NCBI RefSeq assembly: GCF_012524165.2 | Contig: NZ_JABACJ020000003.1 | Coordinates: 186,001 to 250,000, forward strand | DNA from: Faecalicatena faecalis | GTDB taxonomy: Bacteria > Bacillota > Clostridia > Lachnospirales > Lachnospiraceae | DNA length: 64,000 bases | Reading direction: 5' to 3' | Part shown: in pieces, positions 1-8,234 of the stretch | Position numbering within the stretch: the stretch's first letter is position 1 | How the letters are laid out: the number at the start of each line of letters is the position of its first letter | Made by a program: the position numbers and the translations under genes | The notes under the pieces: generated by a model | What the model was told of the DNA's origin: nothing | The model's input: only the letters and a program-made list of their open reading frames with translations | Databases searched by the model: none

Positions 1-244
1 TTTCATCATAATAGTAAAAAATATTATAATTATCAAAAGTAGTCATTCGGATTCCTACCCTGCCGAGCAAATCATCTGTCACATATGGATGTTCCTTGGG
101 GAAGTAGCTGAGTTGCTTCGCTTTATTCAAGATTCCATCAACAATGCGTAAAGCTGCCTCCGGGTTACATAAATGGACATGAATATAATATTCTATTTCT
201 ACCAAATCATATTCCGCAGGCTCAGTAACCACAACTTTAGACAC
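1..244 (-). CDS. RelE/ParE-family toxin, 3' end outside window
   Basis: Only the first 81 codons are inside the window. The product begins with the pattern SKVVVTEPAEYDLVEIEYYI and continues through a region reading YFPKEHPYV and IRMTTFDNYNIFYYY, typical of the RelE/ParE fold of small ribosome-dependent or gyrase-targeting toxins. I chose the GTG at 244 because an AGGAG-like site lies just upstream, inside the end of the preceding gene, and the frame overlaps the antitoxin stop by 8 bases, an arrangement usual for type II toxin-antitoxin pairs. The catalytic C-terminus is not visible, so whether it is an mRNA interferase (RelE) or a gyrase poison (ParE) cannot be decided. Confidence 0.75.
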   Translation of the reverse strand, partial: MSKVVVTEPAEYDLVEIEYYIHVHLCNPEAALRIVDGILNKAKQLSYFPKEHPYVTDDLLGRVGIRMTTFDNYNIFYYYDE

Positions 245-401
245 GCTCTGCTCTCCTTTGCCGAATTCGTTCTTCCACTTCCTCTATTGTACTTTCCCGA
301 CCTTCTTCCATGGCCCTGTAGCCTTCTCCAATCAGACGGTATAACTCTAACTTACTGGTATATTTAATATTTTTAGCATCCTTTTCTTTAACTGCTATCA
401 T
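237..401 (-). CDS. Small antitoxin of a type II toxin-antitoxin pair
   Basis: A 54-residue acidic/basic protein starting MIAVKEKDAKNIKYTSK and ending in a charged helix (STIEEVEERIRQRRAERV). The size, the helix-rich charged C-terminus and the 8-base overlap with the toxin start are what one expects of an antitoxin that neutralises its partner by wrapping it with a C-terminal helix. No ribbon-helix-helix or HTH motif is obvious, so the DNA-binding class is unassigned. It is shorter than usual automatic gene-calling limits. The start ATG lies 4 bases after the stop of an upstream open frame, so it may be translationally coupled to that remnant. Confidence 0.6.
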   Translation of the reverse strand: MIAVKEKDAKNIKYTSKLELYRLIGEGYRAMEEGRESTIEEVEERIRQRRAERV

Positions 402-405
402 ACGA

Positions 406-630
406 TCACATCTTTCTAAATTGAATTAAGTTATCTGGTTTATATTTATTATACTTAATCCACCGCCAAATATCCACTACTTTCTCTTCATTCGCTTCTT
501 CCCCTCCAGACATTCCACATAATGTCGAATCTATCACCTTAATCCGGTTCTGTTTTATCTCTAAATTCTCCAGATTTTGAGCAATGCCTAATGTAAAGTT
601 TTTAACATATACAAAATAAAAGCTGCGGTT
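406..630 (-). pseudogene. 5'-truncated remnant upstream of the toxin-antitoxin pair
   Basis: One minus-strand frame stays open from an in-frame TAA inside the ROK terminator down to a TGA at 406-408, giving about 70 codons. The central part reads NLENLEIKQNRIKVIDS and the end reads WRWIKYNKYKPDNLIQFRKM. It looks protein-like but has no ATG with a ribosome site at its beginning; the only in-frame candidates are a GTG or ATG well inside. I do not recognise the family. It is best read as the C-terminal remnant of a gene that lost its 5' end where it meets the ROK terminator, or as a roughly 40-residue GTG-started peptide. Confidence 0.3.
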
Positions 631-641
631 TCCCGCAGCTT
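612..641 (-). terminator. Rho-independent terminator of the ROK regulator gene
   Basis: A perfect 9-bp stem (AAGCTGCGG pairing with CCGCAGCTT, 4-base loop) starts 13 bases beyond the ROK stop codon. On the minus strand it is followed by TTTATTTTG. Confidence 0.85.
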
Positions 642-653
642 ATCAGCGTTACA

Positions 654-1895
654 TCAAGAGTCCTTCGGTTCAAAGAAATACTGTCTCGTTACAATAGCAG
701 TTGCCCCTATATAGTAGATTTTCCGGCTTAATTCTGATTTCTGGATATATTCTTCTGTGTAGGTACTATCATACTGCTGGCAGTACTCCATAAATATCTT
801 CCGTATCTCTTCATTCTCAAGCATGAATCCGAATAGAATCGTACTGTCCGGTGCCAGGATGGTCATCATATTTACAATGGTCCTGGCCAAACGCTCTATG
901 CTCTTATGAAGAATCTTTACCACCTCTTCATCAGACATGTCCAGTTCATTTCCACTTTCTGCCCATTCCGTAAAATTGCTTTCTGAAATCAGCTCGATAT
1001 CACCACCTGTATTCTCATAGAGGCGTGGAGTATGTTCCTTTGAATATATGGACCGAATCCGCTTTATAATGGCCTCCGTCGAAACTTTCGTTTCCAGGCA
1101 TCCGCGTCTTCCACAGTGGCAGAGCTCTCCGTTTGGCTCAATGATATAATGGCCGATTTCTGCTGCCCTGTGATCCTTTCCCTCATAAATCTGGTTCTGT
1201 GTTACAATTGCAGAACCTACACCCGGCCCCCACTTTACGAACAGTAGATTGTCCCCAGTCCGTCCGGCACCGTACAAAAGCTCTCCTTCTGCGAATGCCT
1301 TGATATTATTCTCCACGATCACCGGGCAGGACATAGCTTCCTGCATGATCTCTTTGATCCTTACCTCTTCCTTCCATATCCCGTATGCACGGATACTGAT
1401 ACCACGGTTCCGGTCTACGATTCCAGGAATACAGATGCCCATACCGAGCACGCTGCGCTGCTCTATTTCATTCTCCCACAGCAGTACCTTACATTCTTTT
1501 TCAATGATCTTAAGGAACTCTATTGGCGCAATAGATGTATCTGTTTTTATGATTTTTCCACTGATCAGGTTCCCTTTTAGGTCGCAGGCAGAGATATAGG
1601 TCTTTTTACTTTCAATGCTGACTGCAACGACACATTTACATCCATATGCTATATCCACCAAGATTTTCCTTCTGCCTGCGCGCCGTTCCTCCTGCATCTC
1701 TCCCTTTTCCTGCAGGATTCCTTCTTCGATCATCTCTGTACAAAGTACTGTCACGGTAGCGGGCGTCAGCCCTACCTCCTTTGCAATATCCTTTCTGGAC
1801 ATCGCACCTTTTCGATTCAGTAATTTTAAAACCGTTGATTTATTTCTGATTTTTACATTTTCCAGGTTAATGCCCGCCTGCCGTGCCATACTCAT
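654..1895 (-). CDS. ROK-family transcriptional repressor (XylR/NagC type)
   Basis: This is a sugar-responsive DNA-binding regulator. Residues about 20-65 form a winged HTH (LKLLNRKGAMSRKDIAKEVG, then TPATVTVLCTEMIEEG). Residues about 85-410 form the ROK sugar-kinase-like domain with the zinc site CHCGRRGCLE (GHYIIEPNGELCHCGRRGC region), characteristic of ROK repressors. Length (413) is normal for the family. The GAGGAG ribosome site is only 3 bases from the first ATG but 9 from the second (M3, 1889), so translation may start at 1889. It lies just downstream of and co-oriented with the SQ operon but has its own terminator and probably its own promoter. Because the SQ promoter is flanked by XylR-like AT-rich inverted repeats, I infer it represses that operon and is induced by SQ or an SQ metabolite. 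Confidence 0.9.
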   Translation of the reverse strand: MSMARQAGINLENVKIRNKSTVLKLLNRKGAMSRKDIAKEVGLTPATVTVLCTEMIEEGILQEKGEMQEERRAGRRKILVDIAYGCKCVVAVSIESKKTYISACDLKGNLISGKIIKTDTSIAPIEFLKIIEKECKVLLWENEIEQRSVLGMGICIPGIVDRNRGISIRAYGIWKEEVRIKEIMQEAMSCPVIVENNIKAFAEGELLYGAGRTGDNLLFVKWGPGVGSAIVTQNQIYEGKDHRAAEIGHYIIEPNGELCHCGRRGCLETKVSTEAIIKRIRSIYSKEHTPRLYENTGGDIELISESNFTEWAESGNELDMSDEEVVKILHKSIERLARTIVNMMTILAPDSTILFGFMLENEEIRKIFMEYCQQYDSTYTEEYIQKSELSRKIYYIGATAIVTRQYFFEPKDS

Positions 1896-1949
1896 CTTCT
1901 CCTCGAACTAATTTCCCGTCTTACCGGTAAACTGATATTTTATAGAAAA

Positions 1950-1978
1950 ATTATATCATGGAACAAACTAAATGAAAA
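1950..1978 (-). promoter_or_regulatory. Candidate promoter of the ROK gene
   Basis: On the minus strand TTTTCA and TATAAT are separated by 17 bases, 55 bases upstream of the ROK start. The spacer contains TTAGTTTGTT, and a second TTAGTTT lies just upstream, resembling XylR half-sites. This would be compatible with autoregulation. The -35 is weak. Confidence 0.4.
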
Positions 1979-2036
1979 CTAAGAATTCGGGATTGCTTTC
2001 CCCGCTTCCTGCAGCCCGATCAAATTCCATACTCTT

Positions 2037-2064
2037 AAAAAGTGCACCTTCGCACCGCCTTTTT
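2037..2064 (-). terminator. Probable terminator at the end of the SQ operon
   Basis: Ten bases past the stop of the alcohol dehydrogenase the minus strand reads AAAAAGGCGGTGC, GAAG, then GTGCACTTTTT. It is an imperfect stem with an A-tract/T-tract pair, shaped like an intrinsic terminator. Confidence 0.55.
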
Positions 2065-2073
2065 CACCTGAAT

Positions 2074-3222
2074 CTATAATGCCTTGTGATATAATGCAAT
2101 GATATCTTTCAGGCTTGTCTGCCTTGGGTTGGCCGGGATATTTCCACTCTTCATCGCATCCTCTGCCATGGCAGGAATCATCTCCTCTTTCACTCCTACC
2201 TCTGAGAGTGTCTCTGGGATTCCAAGGTCTCTATTCAGCTTTTTCAGCGCTTCTACTAACATCTCTGCCCTAAAGTCCTCTGTTACTTTGGCCCCTTCAC
2301 AAATATAATTATAAATGACCTGATAACGTCCATGATCTGCCAGGGCATTGTATTCCATCACAGTCGGAAGCAGAATCGAGTTTGCTACCCCATGAGGAAC
2401 ATTGAAGTATGCGCTGACCGGATGGCTCATGGCATGCACATTTCCCAGCCTTGCCCATGCGAAAGCAATACCTGCAAAATTGCAGCCTGCCATCATAGCA
2501 CATGCGGCCTCTTCATCCTTCCTGTTGGCTACGAAACGGCGGATATTTCCTCCGATCAATTCCATTGCTTTTTCAGCCATAGCATCTGAAAATGGAGATG
2601 CGTTGGTCGAAATATATGCTTCCATTGCGTGAATCAATGCATCTACCCCGCAGGAAGCAGCAATGGATGCAGGTGCAGTCATAATCAGTTCTGGATCCAG
2701 GATTGCATATTTCGGAAGATTCTCATAACTGAATACAGACAGTTTATAATTTCTGGATTCGTCTGTAATCACGGCAGATGCTGTCACTTCACTTCCGGTT
2801 CCAGCAGTCGTCGGAATCGCAATCATCGGTACAATCGGCCCCGGAACTTTATGATTCCCCTCATAATCAGTGATTTCCCCGCCATATTTGGCAAGTACTC
2901 CGACCGCCTTTGCCACATCCATAGAACTGCCTCCGCCAAGTGCTACCATACTCGTTGCCCCGCACTCCTTATAGAGCGCAGTCGCTTCATTCACAATCGT
3001 GACCGTTGGGTTGGGAATCACATCCAGATAGGAGGTGCATTTTATTCCACCTGCTTCTATGATATCCTGTATTTTCTTTACGACTCCGATTTTCTCCAGT
3101 CCCCTGTCAGAAATCAGGAAGACATGGTCTGATTGATTCTCCATTAGGATTTCAGGAAGCTTTTTCAGACTTCCCATTCCGAACTGGATATTTTGTGGTA
3201 TTTTAAAATTGAATTCCTTCAT
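2074..3222 (-). CDS. hpfD: Iron-containing alcohol dehydrogenase, candidate 3-sulfopropionaldehyde reductase
   Basis: A 382-residue group III (Fe-dependent) alcohol dehydrogenase of the 1,3-propanediol dehydrogenase type. The N-terminal Rossmann half carries GGGSSMDVAKA (about residues 96-106). The metal-binding half shows the Asp/His set in DALIHAMEAY and the HAMSHPVSAYFNVPHG stretch. It is the last gene of the SQ operon, 56 bases after a glycyl-radical enzyme and its activase. That trio is the arrangement known for DHPS dehydratase systems (HpfG-HpfH-HpfD), where this enzyme reduces 3-sulfopropionaldehyde to 3-hydroxypropanesulfonate with NADH. The same trio also exists in B12-independent glycerol fermentation, where the enzyme would make 1,3-propanediol. 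The SQ context favours the sulfonate reading, but the family alone does not decide substrate. Confidence 0.75.
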   Translation of the reverse strand: MKEFNFKIPQNIQFGMGSLKKLPEILMENQSDHVFLISDRGLEKIGVVKKIQDIIEAGGIKCTSYLDVIPNPTVTIVNEATALYKECGATSMVALGGGSSMDVAKAVGVLAKYGGEITDYEGNHKVPGPIVPMIAIPTTAGTGSEVTASAVITDESRNYKLSVFSYENLPKYAILDPELIMTAPASIAASCGVDALIHAMEAYISTNASPFSDAMAEKAMELIGGNIRRFVANRKDEEAACAMMAGCNFAGIAFAWARLGNVHAMSHPVSAYFNVPHGVANSILLPTVMEYNALADHGRYQVIYNYICEGAKVTEDFRAEMLVEALKKLNRDLGIPETLSEVGVKEEMIPAMAEDAMKSGNIPANPRQTSLKDIIALYHKAL

Positions 3223-3278
3223 TATTTTCTCTCCTTTTCAAATTGCGGCTCTACCTTTTATTACTCTCTTGATGCTCT

Positions 3279-5798
3279 CTAAAAGTGCAATTCTGTCCGC
3301 TGAATCAGATCCTTCTGCAGCGGCTTCCCAAGTTCTACAAAATATGCACTATACCCTGCAACGCGCACGAGCATGTCTTTGTAGTCTTCCGGCTTCTTCT
3401 GTGCCGCGCGCATTGTTTCTGAGCTCATAATGTTAAACTGGACATGCATCGGCTCTTTCGCCATATATTCCTCAATAAAGCTGATCAGATTATCTCTTCC
3501 TTCCACACCGGCAACTGCTTCCTGTGAAAATTTCAGATTCATCAGTGTGCCATTGGTCGCAAGACTGTGATCCACTTTTGCAAGAGAATTTACAATTGCC
3601 GTAGGACCATTCAGATCGTGGGAACCGCCATCCGTATGTACAGGTCCCATATTGTCAGAAATTGCTTCCCCGGCCTTCCTTCCGTCCACGGAAGCGTTGG
3701 TATTCATCCCCATGGCTACATTTGCATTGACAGAATAGACCCCTGGGCTGAACTCTCCGCCTCTTGGATTCTTCCTTCCACGGATATGTCTGCAGTAGCA
3801 CTCAAACATGAACTTGAACAGTTCATCCGCATAATCATCATCATTGCCATAATGATGTACCTTCGAACTATTGACAAGCGCATACAGCTTTTCGTGCCCT
3901 TTCCAATTATCCTTCACAGCCTGAAGCAGCTCTTCTCCGGTACAGCGCTTCTCGTCAAATACAAGCTGCTTAATCGCCGCCAGTGAATCTGCACAGGTCG
4001 CAATTCCGCTGGCCTGTGGTCCGATTCCATTATATTTTGCCCCGCCTTCTGTCAGGTCCCTGCCGGATGCCATGCTGTCCTCATAAAATGCGGACAAATA
4101 CGGCAGCGGCTTTCTGGCCCTGTGTGCATTATCAATGATGCACAGGCTGCTGCACATCTGATTGGTCCAGTATTCAAACTGTTTGTCTACACTTTCTAAC
4201 ACCTCGTCAAAGCTCTTGTATGACGCCAGGCTTCCGGTGTCCGGTCCGATCTGTTTTCCAAGAGCACCGCAGCGTTCCCACCTTGCACAATGCGGACCGC
4301 AGTCAAGGCAGCGTCCACCATTTAAGACCATTTCCATCATCTTCGCAGTATTCACGTACGCTGCGTCATGCCAGCCATACTCTTTTCCCGGAAGACTGAT
4401 CTCCACACAGCCGACAACACAGTAATCCCTTGCCTCTTCCAGCGTCATGCCCTTTCGCAGCATGCCCTTAATTGCGGAAGCATCATTGAAAAGCTTCGGA
4501 TGTCCATAACCGGCACGGATACATTCCACCGTTTTTACCTTCAGCTCATATGGTGTCTTTTCATGCATCCTTACACAGACCCAGGGATTCATCATCCGGG
4601 TATGTGCGGACCCTTCCAGCATCAGCATGGTCAGATCATTTGTGGCATCCTTTCCGTCCCGGTCCACACCACCGATCGTCAGGCTCTCACCGCCGAACCC
4701 TCTTCCGTTGCGGACCGCCATACTGCCCTTATCCTTTAACTTGGTCGGATTATTCATCTTCACATATTCCACTTCGATCAATTCCAGGGCGAACTCTTTG
4801 GTGATGGTCCCATTCTTCATATCCGCTTCGTAATATGGATATAGCCACTGGTCCATTCGTCCATAAGAAATGGAATGCCCATTGCTCTCTACCTGGATCA
4901 ATGTTGTTGCAAGGTTGAATAGCTGCATTGCCTGCCAAAAGGTCCTGGCCGGACCTCCTGCAATCTGGCGGCAGTTCTTTTCTATTGCATATAATTCTTC
5001 TTTCCTTTTTGCATCTGCTGTTTTCTCTGCCTGTTCCTTTGCAAGCTCAGCATAACGCAGGATGTACTTTTTGGCAGCCTTATGCATGATGATCATGGCC
5101 TGATAAAATTCTTTCTTGTCTGCATATTCCGGGTCTCTCATATCCAGATTTGCCAGATGCTCCTCTGCCTCCTGAATCAATCCGTTATACCCGACTCTCA
5201 AAAGCTTCGCGTAATCGATTGCCAGATGTCCTGTGCCCGCAAAATGATAGAGATTGGTCTGGAAGATTTTCTTTCCTGCCTCAGACCCTTTTATCTGATC
5301 CTCATCCAGTCTGGACTCAATCAGATCCGCAACAGTCCTGCCTTCCCAATATGCACATAATTCAAGGATTTCTTGTCTTTCCTCCTCGTTTCGGATATAG
5401 AACTGGTCATGCTCCCTTTCCTCAAATGGGGAGTGGAGAATTTCATCTATGATCCAGTGTACGGAAAATTCGGGATAAATAGGGGATGCCTTTGCCGGTG
5501 CTGCAATCTCACCCACAATCAAATCCTCGTCATAAATAAATAACTGCGTGTTCAGCAGAACATTCTCAAAAGCATATGCGCACTGAAGCTTGCGCGGGCT
5601 TCCCTCATGTTCCTTATATGCTTCTGTGACCAGTCTTAATCTTTCCACATCGATTTCATAAGGACGGTCAAGAAAGGTCTGTCTAAGATGGTTGACACGC
5701 GGAAACGGAGACCAGTCCTTATGATGTACCTGATAGCCCAGACTATATGTCTTGTCAAAAGGCTCCGTTCCGCATGCATCTGTATGAATTAAACTCAT
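3279..5798 (-). CDS. hpfG: Glycyl-radical enzyme, candidate DHPS dehydratase
   Basis: An 839-residue pyruvate-formate-lyase-superfamily enzyme. The radical loop is RVAGYSAYF with Gly815, 24 residues from the C-terminus. The thiyl-radical loop is GCVE with Cys464 and Glu466, as in dehydratase-type members. His191, His308-Ser309 (NGHSIS) and Asp478 (GWHDA) correspond by motif to substrate-binding residues of glycerol dehydratase. I infer removal of water from 2,3-dihydroxypropanesulfonate to give 3-sulfopropionaldehyde, because the operon makes DHPS upstream and a fitting reductase follows. Alternatives are DHPS sulfite-lyase (C-S cleavage to hydroxyacetone plus sulfite) or glycerol dehydratase. 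Strong ribosome site GGAGG. The activase gene precedes it by 44 bases. The enzyme would be strictly anaerobic and cytoplasmic. Confidence 0.72.
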   Translation of the reverse strand: MSLIHTDACGTEPFDKTYSLGYQVHHKDWSPFPRVNHLRQTFLDRPYEIDVERLRLVTEAYKEHEGSPRKLQCAYAFENVLLNTQLFIYDEDLIVGEIAAPAKASPIYPEFSVHWIIDEILHSPFEEREHDQFYIRNEEERQEILELCAYWEGRTVADLIESRLDEDQIKGSEAGKKIFQTNLYHFAGTGHLAIDYAKLLRVGYNGLIQEAEEHLANLDMRDPEYADKKEFYQAMIIMHKAAKKYILRYAELAKEQAEKTADAKRKEELYAIEKNCRQIAGGPARTFWQAMQLFNLATTLIQVESNGHSISYGRMDQWLYPYYEADMKNGTITKEFALELIEVEYVKMNNPTKLKDKGSMAVRNGRGFGGESLTIGGVDRDGKDATNDLTMLMLEGSAHTRMMNPWVCVRMHEKTPYELKVKTVECIRAGYGHPKLFNDASAIKGMLRKGMTLEEARDYCVVGCVEISLPGKEYGWHDAAYVNTAKMMEMVLNGGRCLDCGPHCARWERCGALGKQIGPDTGSLASYKSFDEVLESVDKQFEYWTNQMCSSLCIIDNAHRARKPLPYLSAFYEDSMASGRDLTEGGAKYNGIGPQASGIATCADSLAAIKQLVFDEKRCTGEELLQAVKDNWKGHEKLYALVNSSKVHHYGNDDDYADELFKFMFECYCRHIRGRKNPRGGEFSPGVYSVNANVAMGMNTNASVDGRKAGEAISDNMGPVHTDGGSHDLNGPTAIVNSLAKVDHSLATNGTLMNLKFSQEAVAGVEGRDNLISFIEEYMAKEPMHVQFNIMSSETMRAAQKKPEDYKDMLVRVAGYSAYFVELGKPLQKDLIQRTELHF

Positions 5799-5842
5799 GG
5801 ATGTTCCTCCTTTGTCATAATAATATTTTCATGCAGCTTATA

Positions 5843-6793
5843 TTACTGCTTCTCTTTTGTGCCGACCAGGCAGTGGATTCCTCTGCTGTTAAAATAGTCT
5901 GCCAGCTCCTCCACATGTTTCTGAAAGGACTTCCTGTTGATCTTGACATGTTCCATCTTATATGGGATGCCCAGGGATTGGTACTTTTCCTCTCCCAGAC
6001 GCATAAAGCTCAAAAGCTGCAGTGTCCTGACATTTCCTTTCAGCTCTCTGATAATAAAATCAGCCGCTGCTTCTATATTCTCTCTGTCATCATTGACTCC
6101 TGGAATCACCGGAATCCGCAGGATCAGCTCTCTATGCCCGTCAGCCAGTCTTTTTAGGTTATCCAAAATCCGTTCATTCGTTACCCCTGTATATTTCCTG
6201 TGGACCTCGGAACTCATATGTTTCAAATCCGAGATCACGATATCCGTATACGGAAGGACCTTTTCTGCTTCCTCCCATTCTGTGCAGAATGTGGACTCAA
6301 GGCACGTCTGGATTCCTTCGTCTTTGCACCTGCTAAAAAGCTCTGCCACAAAATCGCTCTGAAGCAGGGGCTCCCCGCCTGACACAGTGACCCCTCCGCC
6401 AGAGCGTTCATAGTATCCGAGATCTTTTTTAATCTCCTTCATACACTCATCGACAGACATCCATTTCCCCCATTGCTTGATTGCATCCGACGGACAGGCC
6501 TGATAACAGGCAAGGCAATTCGTACATTTACTGCGGTCAATGGAAGTAAGCTTTCCTCTGACGAATTGCAGAACATCCTCCTTTGGACATTCCTCCTTAC
6601 ACATCCCACATTTTTTCTGGGATATGCACTTCGTTTTATATACCCCCGGCTGTACAGAGGATGTCCAGCTTTCCGGGTTACTGCACCATTCACACCGCAG
6701 CGGGCATCCCTTTAAAAATAATTCTGTGCGCATTCCCGGTCCGTCATGAATGGTAAACCGCTGAATATTAAATACATTTCCCTGCTGTGCCAT
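5843..6793 (-). CDS. hpfH: Radical SAM glycyl-radical-enzyme activase
   Basis: A 316-residue activase that installs the glycyl radical on its partner by abstracting a hydrogen with 5'-deoxyadenosyl radical. The SAM cluster motif is CPLRCEWC near residue 30 in the sequence TELFLKGCPLRCEWCSNPES. It is followed by an inserted ferredoxin-like domain with two clusters (CGMCKEECP and CTNCLACYQACP, about residues 60-110), as in the dehydratase-type activases rather than the short PFL activase. GGGVTVSGGEPL is the glycine-rich SAM-binding motif. It lies immediately upstream of the glycyl-radical enzyme in the same operon, so the pairing is secure. Confidence 0.9.
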   Translation of the reverse strand: MAQQGNVFNIQRFTIHDGPGMRTELFLKGCPLRCEWCSNPESWTSSVQPGVYKTKCISQKKCGMCKEECPKEDVLQFVRGKLTSIDRSKCTNCLACYQACPSDAIKQWGKWMSVDECMKEIKKDLGYYERSGGGVTVSGGEPLLQSDFVAELFSRCKDEGIQTCLESTFCTEWEEAEKVLPYTDIVISDLKHMSSEVHRKYTGVTNERILDNLKRLADGHRELILRIPVIPGVNDDRENIEAAADFIIRELKGNVRTLQLLSFMRLGEEKYQSLGIPYKMEHVKINRKSFQKHVEELADYFNSRGIHCLVGTKEKQ

Positions 6794-6824
6794 TTTATGT
6801 TTCTCTCCTCCATTGCCATATAAG

Positions 6825-6856
6825 AAATCCCATACCAGAAGAAAAGTATGGGATTT
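6825..6856 (-). terminator. Intercistronic hairpin between the isomerase and activase genes
   Basis: A perfect 11-bp inverted repeat (AAATCCCATAC / GTATGGGATTT, 10-base loop) sits in the 71-base gap after the SQ isomerase stop. On the minus strand it is followed by a short T-rich stretch. It could be a partial terminator or an mRNA-stabilising stem separating the sugar module from the glycyl-radical module. Confidence 0.6.
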
Positions 6857-6864
6857 GCATTACA

Positions 6865-8205
6865 TCAGTATTCACAGATTTCGATACCCAGCATATGTCC
6901 CAAAATCTCAAGTTCAGCCTTTACATCTCCGTAGATCACGGCAAAGTGCGGCTCCCATCCATCGAGGACACTCTGATTCACAACATCGATCGATGCATTC
7001 TTTGTTTTTACAACAACAGACGTTCCGATAAACTGTTTCGGTTTGTCCAGAGCCTCCCCTGATGACAGGAAGAAACGGAAGCTTCCGTCTGCCTTTCTTC
7101 CCACACGGAAGATGGTGACTTTTTCACATGGCTTACATCCAAAATCCATAGCAGGTCCGATCTTGCGGTTCGGATGAACGCCGATCTGTGCGCCTTCTGC
7201 CGGATGAGCCAAGGAGCAGGCTGCTGTTCCACAGTGCCAATATGTAATCGTGTTCTCCTCCTCATCCAAGGATACTGGATCACCGAAGAAGACCGCATTC
7301 CCTGTCAGGTTCATTCCCATATACATGGATAATGCACCATATGCATCCGCCTCACAGCTTGCCGCAACCCCCAGGTCATTGAGCATTGCCAGCACTGCAC
7401 AGACCGGAGTACCAAACGCAGTAAAGAAATCAGGCCAGCAGCGGGAAGAAAGTGCTCCTATATTGTTGTTCACGACATAGTCCTTATACGCCTTACAAAG
7501 CCTTGCAAAATCTTTCAGATTTTGATCCGGCGTCTTTTCCAGACCAACTGTACAACCCTTCATTTCTTTTAAGTATTCTTCACAGTCCTCGTCTGTGTAT
7601 GCCTTGGCCTGGTCGATCAATTCTCTTGCTTCGATTGAATCCAATGTTACACCAAATGTGTTCAGCATATCAATGTCCAGTGCACGTCCGAAACCGAAGC
7701 CCTGCGGTGTGTGTCCGACCGAAGCCATTTTTAGCTGTGTCAGATCCTGCTTTAACTTGGCTGCCTTTATTGCTGCCTGAAGCTTTGCCTTCACCTTTTC
7801 CTCATCTGGACCACCGAATATATATTCAAAGTTACCATCCCGAAAAGACATCAGTGCATTTGCTGCTGAATATGCCCCTGTCAGAGAATTGAGGCGAAGC
7901 CGGCCGCCGTCGATCACTGGTTCACGCAGTGTCCAGAGTAATACCGGGCAGGAAAATCTCTTCAGAACCTCACTTGCATAAGCTGAGTTCGCAAAAGTAA
8001 TATTCTGCAGGATGACCAGTCCCGGATCGATCATATCCAGAAAACTGCATAAATCATCGATGCTCAGAAGCATTTTATCCGGGTATACACCATCCTCTGT
8101 AATAGATGATATTGTTTTTATAGATTTTTCAAATTCCACCTGGGCACTCTCTAAATGAAACGTAGGTACCCCGACTGGAATATACGCAACTTGAAATTTT
8201 GACAT
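6865..8205 (-). CDS. sftI: Sulfoquinovose isomerase (L-fucose/arabinose isomerase-like)
   Basis: A protein of about 446 residues of the L-fucose isomerase-like superfamily, a large ketose-aldose isomerase needing a divalent metal. N-terminal open alpha/beta region: VAYIPVGVPTFH, then LVILQNITFANSAYASEVL and PVLLWTLREPV. C-terminal part: NIGALSSRCWPDFF, CEADAYGALSMYMGMNL with Glu/Asp likely in the metal site, and YWHCGTAACSLA. Members in sulfo-transaldolase operons interconvert SQ and 6-deoxy-6-sulfofructose; I assign this by family plus operon. The frame is open from a GTG at 8217, but the ribosome site AAGGTGG overlaps that codon and sits 8 bases before the ATG at 8205, which I take as the start. 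No other sugar isomerase is present in the operon to supply this step. Confidence 0.8.
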   Translation of the reverse strand: MSKFQVAYIPVGVPTFHLESAQVEFEKSIKTISSITEDGVYPDKMLLSIDDLCSFLDMIDPGLVILQNITFANSAYASEVLKRFSCPVLLWTLREPVIDGGRLRLNSLTGAYSAANALMSFRDGNFEYIFGGPDEEKVKAKLQAAIKAAKLKQDLTQLKMASVGHTPQGFGFGRALDIDMLNTFGVTLDSIEARELIDQAKAYTDEDCEEYLKEMKGCTVGLEKTPDQNLKDFARLCKAYKDYVVNNNIGALSSRCWPDFFTAFGTPVCAVLAMLNDLGVAASCEADAYGALSMYMGMNLTGNAVFFGDPVSLDEEENTITYWHCGTAACSLAHPAEGAQIGVHPNRKIGPAMDFGCKPCEKVTIFRVGRKADGSFRFFLSSGEALDKPKQFIGTSVVVKTKNASIDVVNQSVLDGWEPHFAVIYGDVKAELEILGHMLGIEICEY

Positions 8206-8234
8206 AATAAATTCCACCTTCTTTTCCTATAAAG

